Assembly (NCBI GenBank): GCA_964035015.1 | Contig: CAXIUP010000273.1 | Span: forward strand, 62,001-126,000 | Direction of reading: 5' to 3' | From: Corallium rubrum | Taxonomy: Eukaryota > Cnidaria > Anthozoa > Scleralcyonacea > Coralliidae | Length of the DNA: 64,000 nucleotides | Part shown: piece after piece, positions 46,566 through 57,290 of the stretch | How the letters are laid out: every line of letters starts with the position of its first letter | Position numbering within the stretch: the first letter of the stretch is position 1 | Notes under the pieces: generated by a model | Databases searched by the model: none | The model's input: the letters and a program-made list of their open reading frames with translations, nothing else | Told to the model about the DNA's origin: nothing | Position numbers and translations under genes: made by a program

Positions 46566-48117
46566 GACCTTAAGATGCTAGGACGACGACGGCGGTTAAA
46601 AAGCAATTCAAATTTTAGCATTAAAAAGTAGTTACGGTTAACTGACTACTGTGTTCAATATTTGAAGCTTGTTTTATAATTTTCAAAGTGGTAAAACGGT
46701 TGCAGTGTCTGTGTTAAAGCAATCTCAAACAACAGTTCTCATCACACCAAGAGTCAATGTCGTCCTGAAGACGTGAAAATGATCTGAGTGGCGTTGTATA
46801 CAGAGCGAGGACGGTGTTCAGATTACTCTTGGGACTAGAAATTATTCATTATATTTGTTTTGCAAGAAGAATGTTTTTGTTTGAAGGGCGTCGTCCTCGA
46901 AGTTCCCGTCGTAGATCTTAAGGTCCCTAATAACTGATTTGGAACCTTTCATCAGAGTGAAACGTTATATCCGAAGCTTTCTTCTGGGAGCGCTTCACTC
47001 TGATGAGGGGTTCCAAATGTCAATTATCTGTTTATACTTGTAGCTTTAAACGACAATTGTATATTAGTTTATACTAGTTCAGTAGCTTACTACCACATGC
47101 CCAATGATCTGCTCTATATACAGAATACCGTTCGCCTACGTCAAACTGCCAGACTTTGTCTCCTTTGCAGCCAGCCGTTCTTGTGTTGGTGTTATTCTTC
47201 TGTTTTATTTTCCCTCCCCACTAACGGCTTATTGCATGCTTATTGCGTGCAGTAATATGCATTCCATTCTAATTGAAGAGCCATGCAATCACGGCTCTAG
47301 TAGACCAAAATTGAGAACTATGCATGAAGCCGTTTATTATCTGATTTGAAAAAAGCGAGAAGTGTGTTGAAATCAAACAGTATACCCGTTTTTTTAAATT
47401 TTAAAAAAATTCGAGGTGTTTTCATATCAAACGGCTTTTGAGTGTATGTTATATGTAGCTTCCCAAACGAATCAGTAGTTTTAGAGAAATTTGGGGTAAA
47501 AGTTGTGGGGATTTTATGTTGACTAAGATCAATTACCAACTTCTCGATAATTGATTTCCTTTGTATTGCTGCATGCATGGGTGTTGATCCCGATTGGCTT
47601 ATGCCCCAGTTACACTATACCGGATTGCCTTAACTCAATCGGATGCCAAAACATTAGTAGTTGCACTGCTCCGCTCCTCAAGCATTCATCAGTTATACAC
47701 GAAAATTTTCATCATGTAGTTGAACGCTGCCATGTTGCAACTATGTTGCTACCATTTTGCTCCGGATAACTGCGTGGTAGTGTAAACAAAACCCCTATCC
47801 GCGATACGCAAAGTAGTCCGATACGCAAGTAATGAATGGAATATATTGCTGCATTATAGACAGACATTTCGAGTTCCACCAAACTTCCATCAAAACCCGA
47901 CTTGGTACAAGAGCATGAAAAACCAGACTTGATACAACAGCGTGCCAACAACACTGTTTAAGCTGGCCAGCTCAACCATGTTCTAGCCTATCATTGCAGG
48001 CAAAAACAAGCTGTGCGGTTTTACGTGTGCATGTATATAGTGGATAATCGGTTTTGGAATCAAAAAACTCGTATTTCATGCTTACTAATTCTGATTTTGT
48101 TCATTTAATCTGTGCAG
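46566..48117. other. Gene-free stretch upstream of the 2A exon
   Basis: Hairpin-like pair ggaacctttcatcagagtga / cactctgatgaggggttcc at 46941-47018. MITE-like pair agttacactataccgg (47609) / gtagtgtaaac (47776). The first exon and start codon of the 2A/NLR gene may lie here; no compelling candidate was found. Confidence 0.45.
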
Positions 48118-48224
48118 GTTGAGCTGTCTTGTTGTTCTCGTAGCAACAGTTATTTCTAGTTCTTCATTGGTCTTGGATCTTACTCAGTTTGGGGATGTTG
48201 AAAAAAATCCTGGCCCAAATTCAG
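48118..48224 (+). CDS. Exon encoding hydrophobic leader and 2A peptide
   Basis: Acceptor ttaatctgtgcag, donor gtttgtta. Encodes LSCLVVLVATVISSSSLVLD followed by LTQFGDVEKNPGPNS. The D-V-E-x-N-P-G-P motif is the 2A consensus, at which ribosomes skip the Gly-Pro bond. The hydrophobic stretch before it resembles a signal peptide. Family knowledge: sea urchin NLR-type proteins begin with such signal-like 2A leaders. The exon has no in-frame ATG and an upstream stop at 48092, so an unseen first exon must supply the start. It ends in phase 1, matching the REase-like exon at 50696. Confidence 0.85.
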
Positions 48225-48539
48225 GTTTGTTATTTTTATCGTAGATTTTGTAAAATTTTCAAGTAAAGATTATCATGTTGTAATAAAATCAACCATGTTT
48301 ATCGTATATACATGTAGTAAGATCAACCTCGAATTAGACACATTAATAAAATTATAATATCTATCTCGTACAGTGTTGAAAAAGTTATTTGTTATATTTT
48401 ATATATTATATTTTTATTTATTACATATTTATTACTCATTGTTTACTTACATTAATTGAATACAGATGCCAGTAAATAATCAAAGACAAACGCATTTGAA
48501 AATCTTTTATAAGTATTGATTAGGTATATAAGCAAGAAA

Positions 48540-48867
48540 TTAAAGGTGCTGTCCACTCCGTTCTGCGCATGTTCCGCATCTTTGTTTATCGGGACCCTCA
48601 AACAAGACATTCGTAGATAATTACATGAAGTACTCAGCTCAATGTAAACCGTTAGAAACGACATGGCAGAAAACCAAGCGATTCGGTGAGGATATCTCTT
48701 CGGATTTCTTCTAATTCTTCTGAAAATGTTTTGTTTTGGGTACAAGTAATGAAGAGGAAGCAAGAAAAGCTTGCAATCTTCAATAAGGTATCAGTAAATA
48801 TTTTTATAAAGAAAGAAGTAAACATTAGTTTCGTACATGTGCAGAACGGAGTGGACAGCACCTTTAA
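48540..48867. mobile_element. TTAA MITE (~330 bp) in the intron after the 2A exon
   Basis: TTAA-aggtgctgtccactccgtt at the left and aacggagtggacagcacct-TTAA at the right. Confidence 0.9.
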
Positions 48868-49510
48868 TATAGTTACTATTTCGTTTTCTCCTTGTCAAAA
48901 ATGATGGAATGTGTACGTGGATATGACATACCTACAATAATTCATTACTTTATAAAATTATAATTTATAAGATCAGTTAAAAATCTAACAAAATATCTTC
49001 CCGTGAATGGAGATCATGCGGATTTTTTCGCAGTACTTACAACTGGACAGGGGTACGACCTTCGGGTTGATATATCGCTTAAACACCGAGGTCTAAGATA
49101 TATAACGAACTTATATCATAAATGGTATAGATGATATCCGTTGATTATTTAACGAAAGAAATAGGATTTTAGATGTAGTTTTTGAGCGATAAAAGTAGGT
49201 CATTTAATATGCAAGGACATTAACCTATATATCAACCGCGGTACATCAAAGAAAATCCACACATGAATGATACGAATTATAAAATGACCTTTTTTGAGCG
49301 GTCTGGAATGTGAAATCCAGCAATTTGATTGGTTCATGAGCGGTCTGGAACTTGCCGTTCGGGACTGCTGGCAGCGGGAATTTTATTAAAAAAAAGAAAA
49401 TTTAGTTAGTTTCAGAAATTGCAGCTTGATGTTAGAATTGAATTCGTTCCTAGAGGACTGGGCACAGTCTAAGGTATGAGTACCTTAATTAACCTTGCTC
49501 CGCTATCTGA

Positions 49511-49582
49511 GTTCTGGTGGCTCAATGGTTAGAGCGTCTGGCTAGCATTCAGAAGGTTGTGGGTTCGATTCCCGCTCAGAGC
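49511..49582 (+). tRNA. tRNA-Ala(AGC)-like sequence, likely SINE head
   Basis: Folds into a complete 72-nt cloverleaf: acceptor gttctgg/tcagagc with two wobble pairs, D stem gctc/gagc, anticodon stem tctgg/tcaga with loop ctagcat (anticodon AGC), T stem gtggg/cccgc. A and B boxes are good (tggctcaatgg, gttcgattc). It lacks the G3-U70 pair usual in tRNA-Ala, and similar tRNA-like heads are scattered nearby (55898, 56896), so a SINE origin is more likely than a working tRNA gene. Confidence 0.45.
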
Positions 49583-49967
49583 TCAGAGTTTTTCTGAGTA
49601 TTACTAACTAACACAGCTTGTACAGCAAACAACTAACATTTAAAAAGAAAATTTGCCAGTTATGGAACAAGATGGCTAATTACTACAGAACATGCGCATT
49701 GGTGAAACACACCGTGTATGTATGTTGTTTTGATGCATAATTCCCGTTTCTGCCTTATGTAATAAGTTTTAAAATGTCCAAAACATTCGCACAATTGTTT
49801 GTAATAAAAAGTAATTTAAAATGAGGGGAAAACGTCTAGCTGCCATTTTGGTTTGTGTACAAAATTATATAAGTTCGCAAAAACGATGGTGGTGAACACC
49901 TTGTTGAGTTTTCATCGAACATTCACAAGAGTTTTGGTCATATAATAAAAAACTAACTGACGTTGCT

Positions 49968-50425
49968 TGTTCGGTCAGTACTAGTGAAATATCGTACATT
50001 CGTTTTTCTGTATGTTATCGTACTCTCGTTTTTCTCGGCTCACCTGCATCATAGTCAATCGAGATATGGTCTGGAAACTCAGCCAAAGTCTTTGGTCTAT
50101 CTTTTTGTTCGCCTTTATGCATTTTTGTGCACGGTGCACGGTCACGGAACACATTGTATTTTAGTATAATGAACGAATTGTCCAATAGCAACGTTTCAGT
50201 TCAATCACTCAACCGTGCTATTTAAATATTAATAAACCTAAAACAAAGGATGTGCACGGTGTAAGGTGCGGTTCAACATAAAATCACAGCTCATTATAGG
50301 TGCTTTGAAGTTTGCCGAGTTTCCAGACCATATCTCGATTGACTATGCCTGCATGCTCGCTGGGTCCGTATTAAAAACGTCGGTACGATATTTCACTAGT
50401 ACAGACCTCACGCTCGGTCAATAAG
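49968..50425. mobile_element. Inverted-repeat element
   Basis: tactagtgaaatatcgtac, catagtcaatcgagatatgg and tctggaaactc at the left are mirrored by gagtttccagaccatatctc, gattgactatg and gtacgatatttcactagta at the right. Arms of about 120 bp, spacer of about 210 bp. In the intron before the REase-like exon. Confidence 0.88.
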
Positions 50426-50695
50426 TCTATTATTACAGCGCCTTGTTGAACGTTTAGGGTACAGTTGTTTTGTTTTTAATATTTATTTCTTTAATTGCTG
50501 TAAGTGCTGAAGTAAATTAATTAAACAGTGAACAAATCCCATACAGTTTTGATCATGCATGCGAAAATTAAGATAAAAATGCATCAAAGTAAATGCAATT
50601 AGTTTGGATACTTCATCTTATTACTCCAATTAGGCATCCTGCATAAATGTCTTCTATTTGTTATGCATCAATTATCATATTTAACTATTTTTTAG

Positions 50696-52025
50696 CTCAA
50701 AATTTCAAGTTCCATCTCATTGGCCCTGATAAATTTGAGGAACTTGCGGCCATTGTACTAATGGGAACATATAAAGTTCCATTTTCAATATTTAAAAAAG
50801 GGAGAGATGGGGGTCAAGATGCAGTGGCGACGAGAGTGAATATTGACCTTGGAGGTGGAAATGTTCTTGCGAATCAAGATGTGATTGTGCAGGTGAAACA
50901 CACAACAGATGAATCAGCAAAACTTACTGATGGTACAAGAAAAAGCGTCTTTGAGAAAGAAGAGGTCAAAGTTAGAAAACTTGTCACTGAAAATAAGTTG
51001 GATATTTATATCATTGTCACCAATTATAAACTTCCTGCTGGTCAGTCTGATAGGCTTAAGAAATGTTTTAAAGATGCCGGAGCAAAAGAAGTTATTGTTG
51101 TTGGGTATGAGACACTATCTTTATGGCTGAATAGGTCACCAGAGTTGCAAAAGGAATTACTTCGTCTGTATCCGCTTGCTGACATTACTGACCTATTGAA
51201 CTGCCCAAGAGCTATACAGTCTGTACAACTGTTAGAGCGATATAAAGAAGACTTGAAAGTAGTAGTTGATGTCGAAGGATTCACAGAAGCGAAAGCCATT
51301 GTGGAGTCTGAAAAAGGTCTTGTGTTTATTACTGGTTCACCAGGAAGTGGTAAAACGACTATTGCAAAGCAATTGGTTGTTCACCTCTTTCATGAATACG
51401 ATTTTTTTGACATTACCTTCGCAAATGATTTTATTGAATGTTGGATTCCCGATCAGAAACAAGTATTTTTCATGGATAATATTGATTGTGATGAGATGAG
51501 AAAGTGGTGTAAATTAGAAGACAAGCTTAAAATCGCAATAGAAAAAGGATCGAAGTTTGTGTTTGCTGGCAAAACAGTAGTACTGGAAGAAGCCCGTCGC
51601 GCGTTGAACGAACCAGGTCACCATGTTTTTTTATGACCGTTTATGCAACGCAACAATTGACCTTTCAGATCAACAATTTAACCTAAGTAAAGACAAGAAA
51701 CAAGAAATGCTAAAGAAACATGTCGAGATGGGTGACAATGACAATTCGACGAAAGAAGCTCTTCTCAAAGATGACATGTGACATGCAGCGGGAATCAAAT
51801 GTCTAAGTTTTCCTTTGTTTGCAAGGTCTCTTGGATCACATGGTTGCTTGGAAAAATTTAAGGAGGCATATAAACTGAAGTTCTTGGATCACTTTGTTGA
51901 GTGGGTACAGTCGACTAGTGTAGGCTCAGAATCCGGCGCTGACTTTGGTGCATCGCCGGCACCAAAACGCCCACGCCTGGAATCCGAGCATGCGTCTACT
52001 GCTGATAATGGACACTATACGACAG
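50696..52025 (+). CDS. REase-like plus STAND NTPase exon of the NLR locus
   Basis: Acceptor ttaactattttttag, donor gtttgtaa. Starts AQNFKFHLIGPDKFEELAAI. First domain: GRDGGQDAV (50800) and DVIVQVKH (50881) fit the D...QxK signature of Mrr-type PD-(D/E)xK nucleases. Second: ITGSPGSGKTTIAKQL (Walker A, 51334) and VFFMDNID (Walker B, 51463), a STAND-type P-loop NTPase. The frame ends at 51636 after a run of seven T; one base less would continue it through YDRLCNATIDLSD. A TGA at 51779 follows, then HAAGIKCLSFPLFARSLG, and the exon ends in a linker with APKRPRLESE. Open from 51815 to the donor. Damaged copy or sequence errors. Confidence 0.8.
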
Positions 52026-52289
52026 GTTTGTAAGCAAAAATAAGCTAATTGTTTGAAAACTGCAATTTTTAAAATCTTTTCAGTTTACAGAATCCGACTG
52101 AATTGAAACCTACTACATAGCCTACTGTATGATATTTATGTTAGTATTTTATATTTAGTACTCTTTACCACAAGCATACTATGCAAGGGTGAAAAATAGT
52201 AGTAATAAACAAACATTATTTTATTCAGGTAAACAAATTTCGCCACCTACCATCAATAAATAATGTAACGACAATCGTATTTATTGTAG

Positions 52290-52388
52290 GCTGGAGTGAA
52301 GACCAGCAATTAGTTTCGCCGGCTTCCAAACGCCCATGGCAGGAATCTGAGATTCAGTGCAGCAAAGATAACGGATACAATATAACAG
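52290..52388 (+). CDS. Duplicated linker exon of the NLR locus
   Basis: 99 nt, phase 1 at both ends (acceptor tttattgtag, donor gtttgtac). Encodes WSEDQQLVSPASKRPWQESE and then a segment ending DNGYNIT. It repeats the end of the previous exon (ASPAPKRPRLESE ... DNGHYTT), so it looks like an exon or exon-end duplication. The KRP-x-x-E-S-E core is basic-acidic and probably disordered; function unknown. Confidence 0.7.
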
Positions 52389-52591
52389 GTTTGTACACGT
52401 AATTAAATAGTTTGCACTATATCACAGGGGTGGTATCATTGAAACCTTTCGACCACCTTCAGTTATTCAAAATTAATAAACAAACTATCGGGGACATTGT
52501 ATTGTACCCTGTAGTAAAGTATAATTCCATCGTATACTGAATTATTGAGCGATGGCAGAACTGTTCATAATAGTCACTAATTTCCTTATAG

Positions 52592-55065
52592 CACTTACAA
52601 AATTTCTGGCTGATGAGTACAAGGACAGAGCATCTCGTCTTCACCCGTTACCCTGGTTTGATACAACGCAGTTCGAGCTAGACAAGGTTTACACAAGGCT
52701 GGGCATTATACAAAGAGAGAATATCCGGTCGCAACTGACAAACAAAACAGTCGAGCTGTCTGAGATATTCGATAAACATCAGTACAAGATGAGTGAGAAA
52801 CCAAGAACTATCTTGATTGAAGGAAGTCCTGGAATGGGGAAAACAACGCTGAGCCTCAAACTTGCGTACGACTGGGCCAGGGGTCGAATGCCCAGCACAT
52901 TTCCTCCCGTTCAGTTGGTTCTCCTGATCAAGTGCCGAGATATGAAAGGTGACATTTTAGAAACAATCAACGACCAGCTTCTGCCTTCGGACAGAAGCAA
53001 TTTGAAGACGAGCCTTAGTAAATTTATCGAAAAACAGCCGAGTGAAATTATTTTGGTCGTTGATGGATTTGACGAGACCCCAGAAGCTGCTGCAGAACAT
53101 GTAATGAACTTGTTAACGCGGAAATGTCTACGAGAATGTTACGTAGTTGTGACTTCTCGGCAAGAGAAAGGACTGAAAGTACGGAAATATTTCGATACAC
53201 TGTTGGAGATTAAAGGCTATTCTATAAATGATGTAAGAGAATATGTAACAAAATACTTTCAAGATAACGACCCATCCCTTACTAAACGGCTAATTCAAGA
53301 CTTAGCAACAAACAAGCGGCTTGAAACACTGTCTACAAACCCACTGAATACAGTGCTACTGTGTGTAGTTTTTGAGGATTATGGCGGGGAGTTACCTTCT
53401 ACTGTAACTGAACTGTACGACAATATTGTTTTTTGCATAACGGAGCGATACTGTAAAAAAAGCGGTTTGGCGGTGGAAGATAAGCTTTTACAAACATCTA
53501 AGGAAACATTGGGAAAATTAGCATACGAAGGCCTGCTTGAAGACACTTTGTCTTTCCGCGAAAGTAACTTAAACGTTGACAAGATTCAGTGTACTAAAAT
53601 GGGGTTTCTGTACCAAGAAGTAAGTGAACGAAAGATCAAGCCAGACCATACTTACTGGTTCCTCCATAAAACCTTTCAAGAGTACTTAGCAGCGTTTTAT
53701 TTCACAAACAAAGTAGAAAGGAAGGAGCTGACAGTTGACTATATGATAGAACAATTGCAAGATACTACAAAGTTTATGCAAGTATTGATGTTCGTATCGG
53801 GTATGCTGCGTGAAAAAGATGCTCTGCTAAGCAAGGATTTTGTAAGAAGTCTGGGAAAGGTTCTTTTGCAGAGCCAGAACATGGATAGGAATCAAGTAGT
53901 AAACATTTTATGTGCAGTTCTTTCCGAAGGACTTGTTGATAAAGATGTGGCCGACATTATACATCAATTCCTTCCAGAAAACCTAATATGCACTACACAG
54001 TACAGTACAGAGAGTATGTTTCCAGGACCGTGCCTCGTATACTGGATCTACTTTGTAGAAAAGATGGAGTCAATGCAGAGGTTTATTTTGACAAATTCTC
54101 TTTCGCCAGTATTGAAATAAGTACTTCAGATTTAGGATTAATTTGTAAAGCATTGAAGGAAAAGTTGAAAGTGCGGACATTTTTGTTAGATGCCTGCTTC
54201 TTAAGTGATGAAACTGCAAATAATCTGGCCGATATGCTGTCCCACAACTCTATACCGTATAGAAAAGCTCGATCTTGAAGGTAACTGCTTTACCGCAGAA
54301 GCCGCCAAAATCATAGCACCACATCTCTGCCAAAACACTACTCTGAAGCAACTTTCGTTCGCTTATAATAACTTGGGAGACGTTGGAGTGAAAGCTATTA
54401 CAACCGCCCTTACATCCGACACTTCATTAACGGGCATGGCTGCCCGTAATAACAACCGCAATCCTAGTTTCCGAGAAGATGGTAAGAAAGGTTCGGCATT
54501 GCATATTCTGTCTCTGGAGGGTACCGAGTGTGGTCAGGAAGGTGCTTCTGCTGTGGCTGCCATGCTGTGTACTAACAACACATTAACGACATTGGACATT
54601 TCATACAATCCACTTGATTCCAAAGGAGTGACTTACGTTGCGGAGGCATTAAAACCAAACAGAACGTTAAATAGCCTTGACCTTAGGGAAGCTGACTGCA
54701 GTAATGAGGGAGCAGCAGCTATTGCGGATATGTTACGTAGTAATCAAACACTGACGAAACTCCTTATATCAAATTATCATATGGAGAGCAAACAGCACGC
54801 TAACAAAGTTGATAAAGACGGCGCAGTCGCCCTTGCTGATGCACTACGAGTCGATAATTCCGCTTTAAAAGAACTTCATCTTAGCAACAATGATATCACT
54901 GATGAAGGGCTGAAATATTTCGCAGAAGCTTTGCTTGTTAACACGGTACTGGATAAGTTATGTATCAAGTATCCTGGTGATGGCTTGATAGCCCTTGCCC
55001 ATGCCACGAGGGCAAGAGTAGGAAGCAGGATAACTTGGGACTGCTCTTGCACAAAACATGCATAG
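52592..55065 (+). CDS. NACHT-LRR exon of the NLR locus
   Basis: Acceptor taatttccttatag, phase 1. First ALTKFLADEYKDR, then the NACHT NTPase: Walker A IEGSPGMGKTTLSLKLAYDW (52819), Walker B ILVVDGFDETPE (53050), and the winged-helix motif FLHKTFQEYLAAFYF (53661). Then leucine-rich repeats of the 28-residue ribonuclease-inhibitor type (LDLEGNCFTAEAAKIIAPHL, LTTLDISYNPLDSKGVTYVA, LKELHLSNNDITDEGLKYFA) up to the stop at 55065. The frame changes twice: near 53997, where acagt is doubled, and near 54245. The NACHT part is fully open (to 54120 in one frame). NLR proteins act as cytosolic sensors in immunity; the ligand here is unknown. Confidence 0.85.
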
Positions 55066-55349
55066 ATAAATTACTGCATGCAACAAACTTGCACAAGAAA
55101 AACTTTTAAGAGGAGAATTTTTTCTATGTCGCGTAATATGCATGCATGTGCTCAAAACTATGCTGATCATGTCTACATTCATAATTATAGAATTTTTGAT
55201 CTCTTGATATGTTTCTCAACCCACACATGTCCTTAAAACGTTTGTTGACTGTATGAGCTACACAATAATGCTAAAATGAAGAGGTTTTGAGTGGTACGCC
55301 AAAAAGAAAATGTTGTTTGAACACGAGCAAATTTTGCAGTGATTACTGT
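55066..55349. other. Downstream flank of the NLR locus
   Basis: No polyadenylation signal stands out; nothing else recognised. Confidence 0.4.
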
Positions 55350-55790
55350 CAATTTGGCGAATTTAACATTTTTGTATCATACCAACCTTCACAATTATGA
55401 AATAATTGATTTCTAATGCAGAATGGCAGTAATCGAGTAATGATTTCTTAAAGGCTGTTACAGATCTAAATTTGATTATAATGCGTTTTGGTAGTACATT
55501 CCAGATCCTTGTCGTTCTAATATGTAAGATTTTTGATAAGTCAGAGTGTTGCATTTCTTGGTTTGGAAATGTAAGCAGTTTGGATCCACTGGTCTTGTAT
55601 TTTCCCCCTTTTGTTGTTTTGGAAGCACTGTATCAGATAGATTGATGATACCAATATTGTTTTGAAGTAATTGCACAATAATTTGGTATGTAGGCCTATT
55701 GCATATATTCGGCAAATACGTCATATTGGTTTTAATATTAATTTTTAAAGCTAAATTCAAATCATATCTTTTCAAGCAAAGTGATGAATG
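55350..55790 (-). mobile_element. LINE relic, C-terminal RT region
   Basis: Minus strand encodes LNLALKINIKTNMTYLPNIC, a region with NTRPVDPNCLHFQTKKCN and, one frame away, RTTRIWNVLPKRI with FRSVTAFKKSLLDY. The RT..xxWNxLP...S...FK..L.D pattern is the common C-terminus of CR1/L2-like elements. Frameshifted. Confidence 0.65.
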
Positions 55791-55897
55791 GTGAATAACT
55801 ATTTCGTTTCAAGGCAATTTCCATATTTATCTGCTTTTCAATCAATTGGGTTTTTTCATAGTTTAGTTGCAAAAGCTAGTTTGGTAAATTAAGGGTA

Positions 55898-55985
55898 ATT
55901 TCCCCGGGCGGGAATCAAACCCGCAACTGTCTGATCTCCAGTGGGACCGCTTTAACTATTGAGCCACCAAGACTCAGACGGTAGA
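55898..55985 (-). mobile_element. tRNA-derived SINE head
   Basis: Minus strand: gagtcttggtggctcaatag, ttaaagcggtcccactggag, then gcgggtttgattcccgcc. A and B boxes of a tRNA promoter; the acceptor stem does not close. Confidence 0.6.
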
Positions 55986-56127
55986 GAGAAGGCTACTGGT
56001 TCGTACGTACGACATACGTAATTGTACAGCTAGCCATCTCTCTTCCTTTTCATTCTCTTGTAGCTCAATGGTTAGGATACTCCGCTCACTACTTATATAA
56101 TAGTGATTTTCAGGAGGTCCTGTTTGG

Positions 56128-56455
56128 GGAGCACGGATGGCGCATGCCGTCAGCTCACCACTAAGCCACGAAGTTAAGTCCGGTCGGGCGGGATTAGAAC
56201 TGGATGGGTCCCGTACTGTTTCTCGAGCTTGGATCGGAACTCATGGGAGGGTAGAGTTATAGTTGGTCTCTCCCGTGCTTCGAGGGTATTTCTTCGGTTC
56301 TCCAGTTTTCCTCCCTCCGTAAAATCAACACTTAGCCTAATCAATCACAGGTATAGTCGTCGAACGCTTTAAACATGAGCCCATGGCTCGGAAGATTGGG
56401 AAACCACTTCCTGGGGTGTCGACGTTAAATAGATTAAGTTTAAGTTTAAGTACTT
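56128..56455 (+). mobile_element. 5S rRNA-derived SINE, plus-strand copy
   Basis: gggagcacggatggcgcatg, then aagttaagtccggtcgggcg, ggattagaactggatgggtc, and the body ggttctccagttttcctccc shared with the copy at 26545-26818. More diverged in the 5S part. Tail of ttaag repeats. Confidence 0.82.
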
Positions 56456-56667
56456 TTTAAGTTTAAATATAAAGTAATGTTACAATACATGTTTTAAGCA
56501 GAGTTTATGAAAGGATCATCAGTAAAAGTAAATGTAATCAAAAGGGTTGAAGAGGTTACAATAGTTGCTGTATGGCTAATTTGAAACATTTTAGGTCAGT
56601 CGAATGTCTTATATGTCAGGTGACAATATATTCCAGTTTGAAGCTAAAAAAGTATTTGAAATATAGT

Positions 56668-56735
56668 AATGTTAGATATACTGCCGAAACAGTATAGACT
56701 CCTACGTTCTCTGTTTCGGCAGTATATCTAACCTT
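56668..56735. repeat. Short hairpin
   Basis: gttagatatactgccgaaac and gtttcggcagtatatctaac with a 26-bp loop. The same half-motif occurs at 23213. Confidence 0.9.
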
Positions 56736-56895
56736 ACTATATTTCGATTGTTGTTTCTACACTGCCTACGCAGCACGCTACTTTTATTACACTATTGTGA
56801 TAAAGTATTTGTTGTTTGCCCCCAGTTACTCCGTCTACTGCAGCAACGCACTAACTAGGGTGTAACTGTACTACAGCATAGCATTCTCTCTGCCT

Positions 56896-57010
56896 TCTCT
56901 CTTGTAGCTCAATGGTTAGAGCGTCTCACCATAGATTAGAAGCAGTTGTGGGTTCGAATTTATCATGGCTAGATGGGATACTTGCAGTTAAAGTGCACCT
57001 AATCTATATC
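56896..57010 (+). mobile_element. tRNA-derived SINE head
   Basis: tcttgtagctcaatggttag, agcgtctcacc and gtgggttcgaatt. A and B boxes only; the remainder is unrelated. Confidence 0.55.
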
Positions 57011-57021
57011 TAACAGTATAT

Positions 57022-57028
57022 CTAACCT

Positions 57029-57069
<41 letters not shown>

Positions 57070-57145
57070 GTATAAATTTACAAGTTTATAATGCAAATCC
57101 TCGAATTTCATTGGCTATTGCAGGAGTTTATAATTGGTGATATAA
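57022..57145 (+). repeat. Direct repeat flanking an insertion, left copy
   Basis: aattagtataaatttacaag, tttataatgcaaatcctcga, attggtgatataaacctctg; recurs at 57970-58080. Confidence 0.9.
57036..57064. repeat. (TA)n tract
   Basis: Pure dinucleotide run. Confidence 0.9.
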
Positions 57146-57194
57146 ACCTCTGGGATAAACCAATGAAAGACATTGATGAAAGACATTTACAACA

Positions 57195-57290
57195 TGAGCG
57201 GCCGTGTTGTATCGAATATACAATCACGAGCCGAAGGCGAGTGATTATATATTCGATACAACACGGACGCGAATGTTGTAAACAGCTTAA
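57195..57290. repeat. Inverted repeat
   Basis: cgtgttgtatcgaatataca with atcacgagcc, mirrored around gccgaaggcgagtgat by ttcgatacaacacg. Related words at 15238-15285. Confidence 0.75.

Noticed and set aside
45869..46621. Reading frames of up to 250 residues (CLFV and NKQT repeats)
   Set aside because: They are produced by the (CAAA)n tract, which has no stop codon in any frame.
50647..50695. ATG at 50647 as start of the REase-like protein
   Set aside because: A strong polypyrimidine tract and AG acceptor lie between this ATG and the conserved domain, and the phase matches the 2A exon. It cannot be fully excluded as an alternative start.
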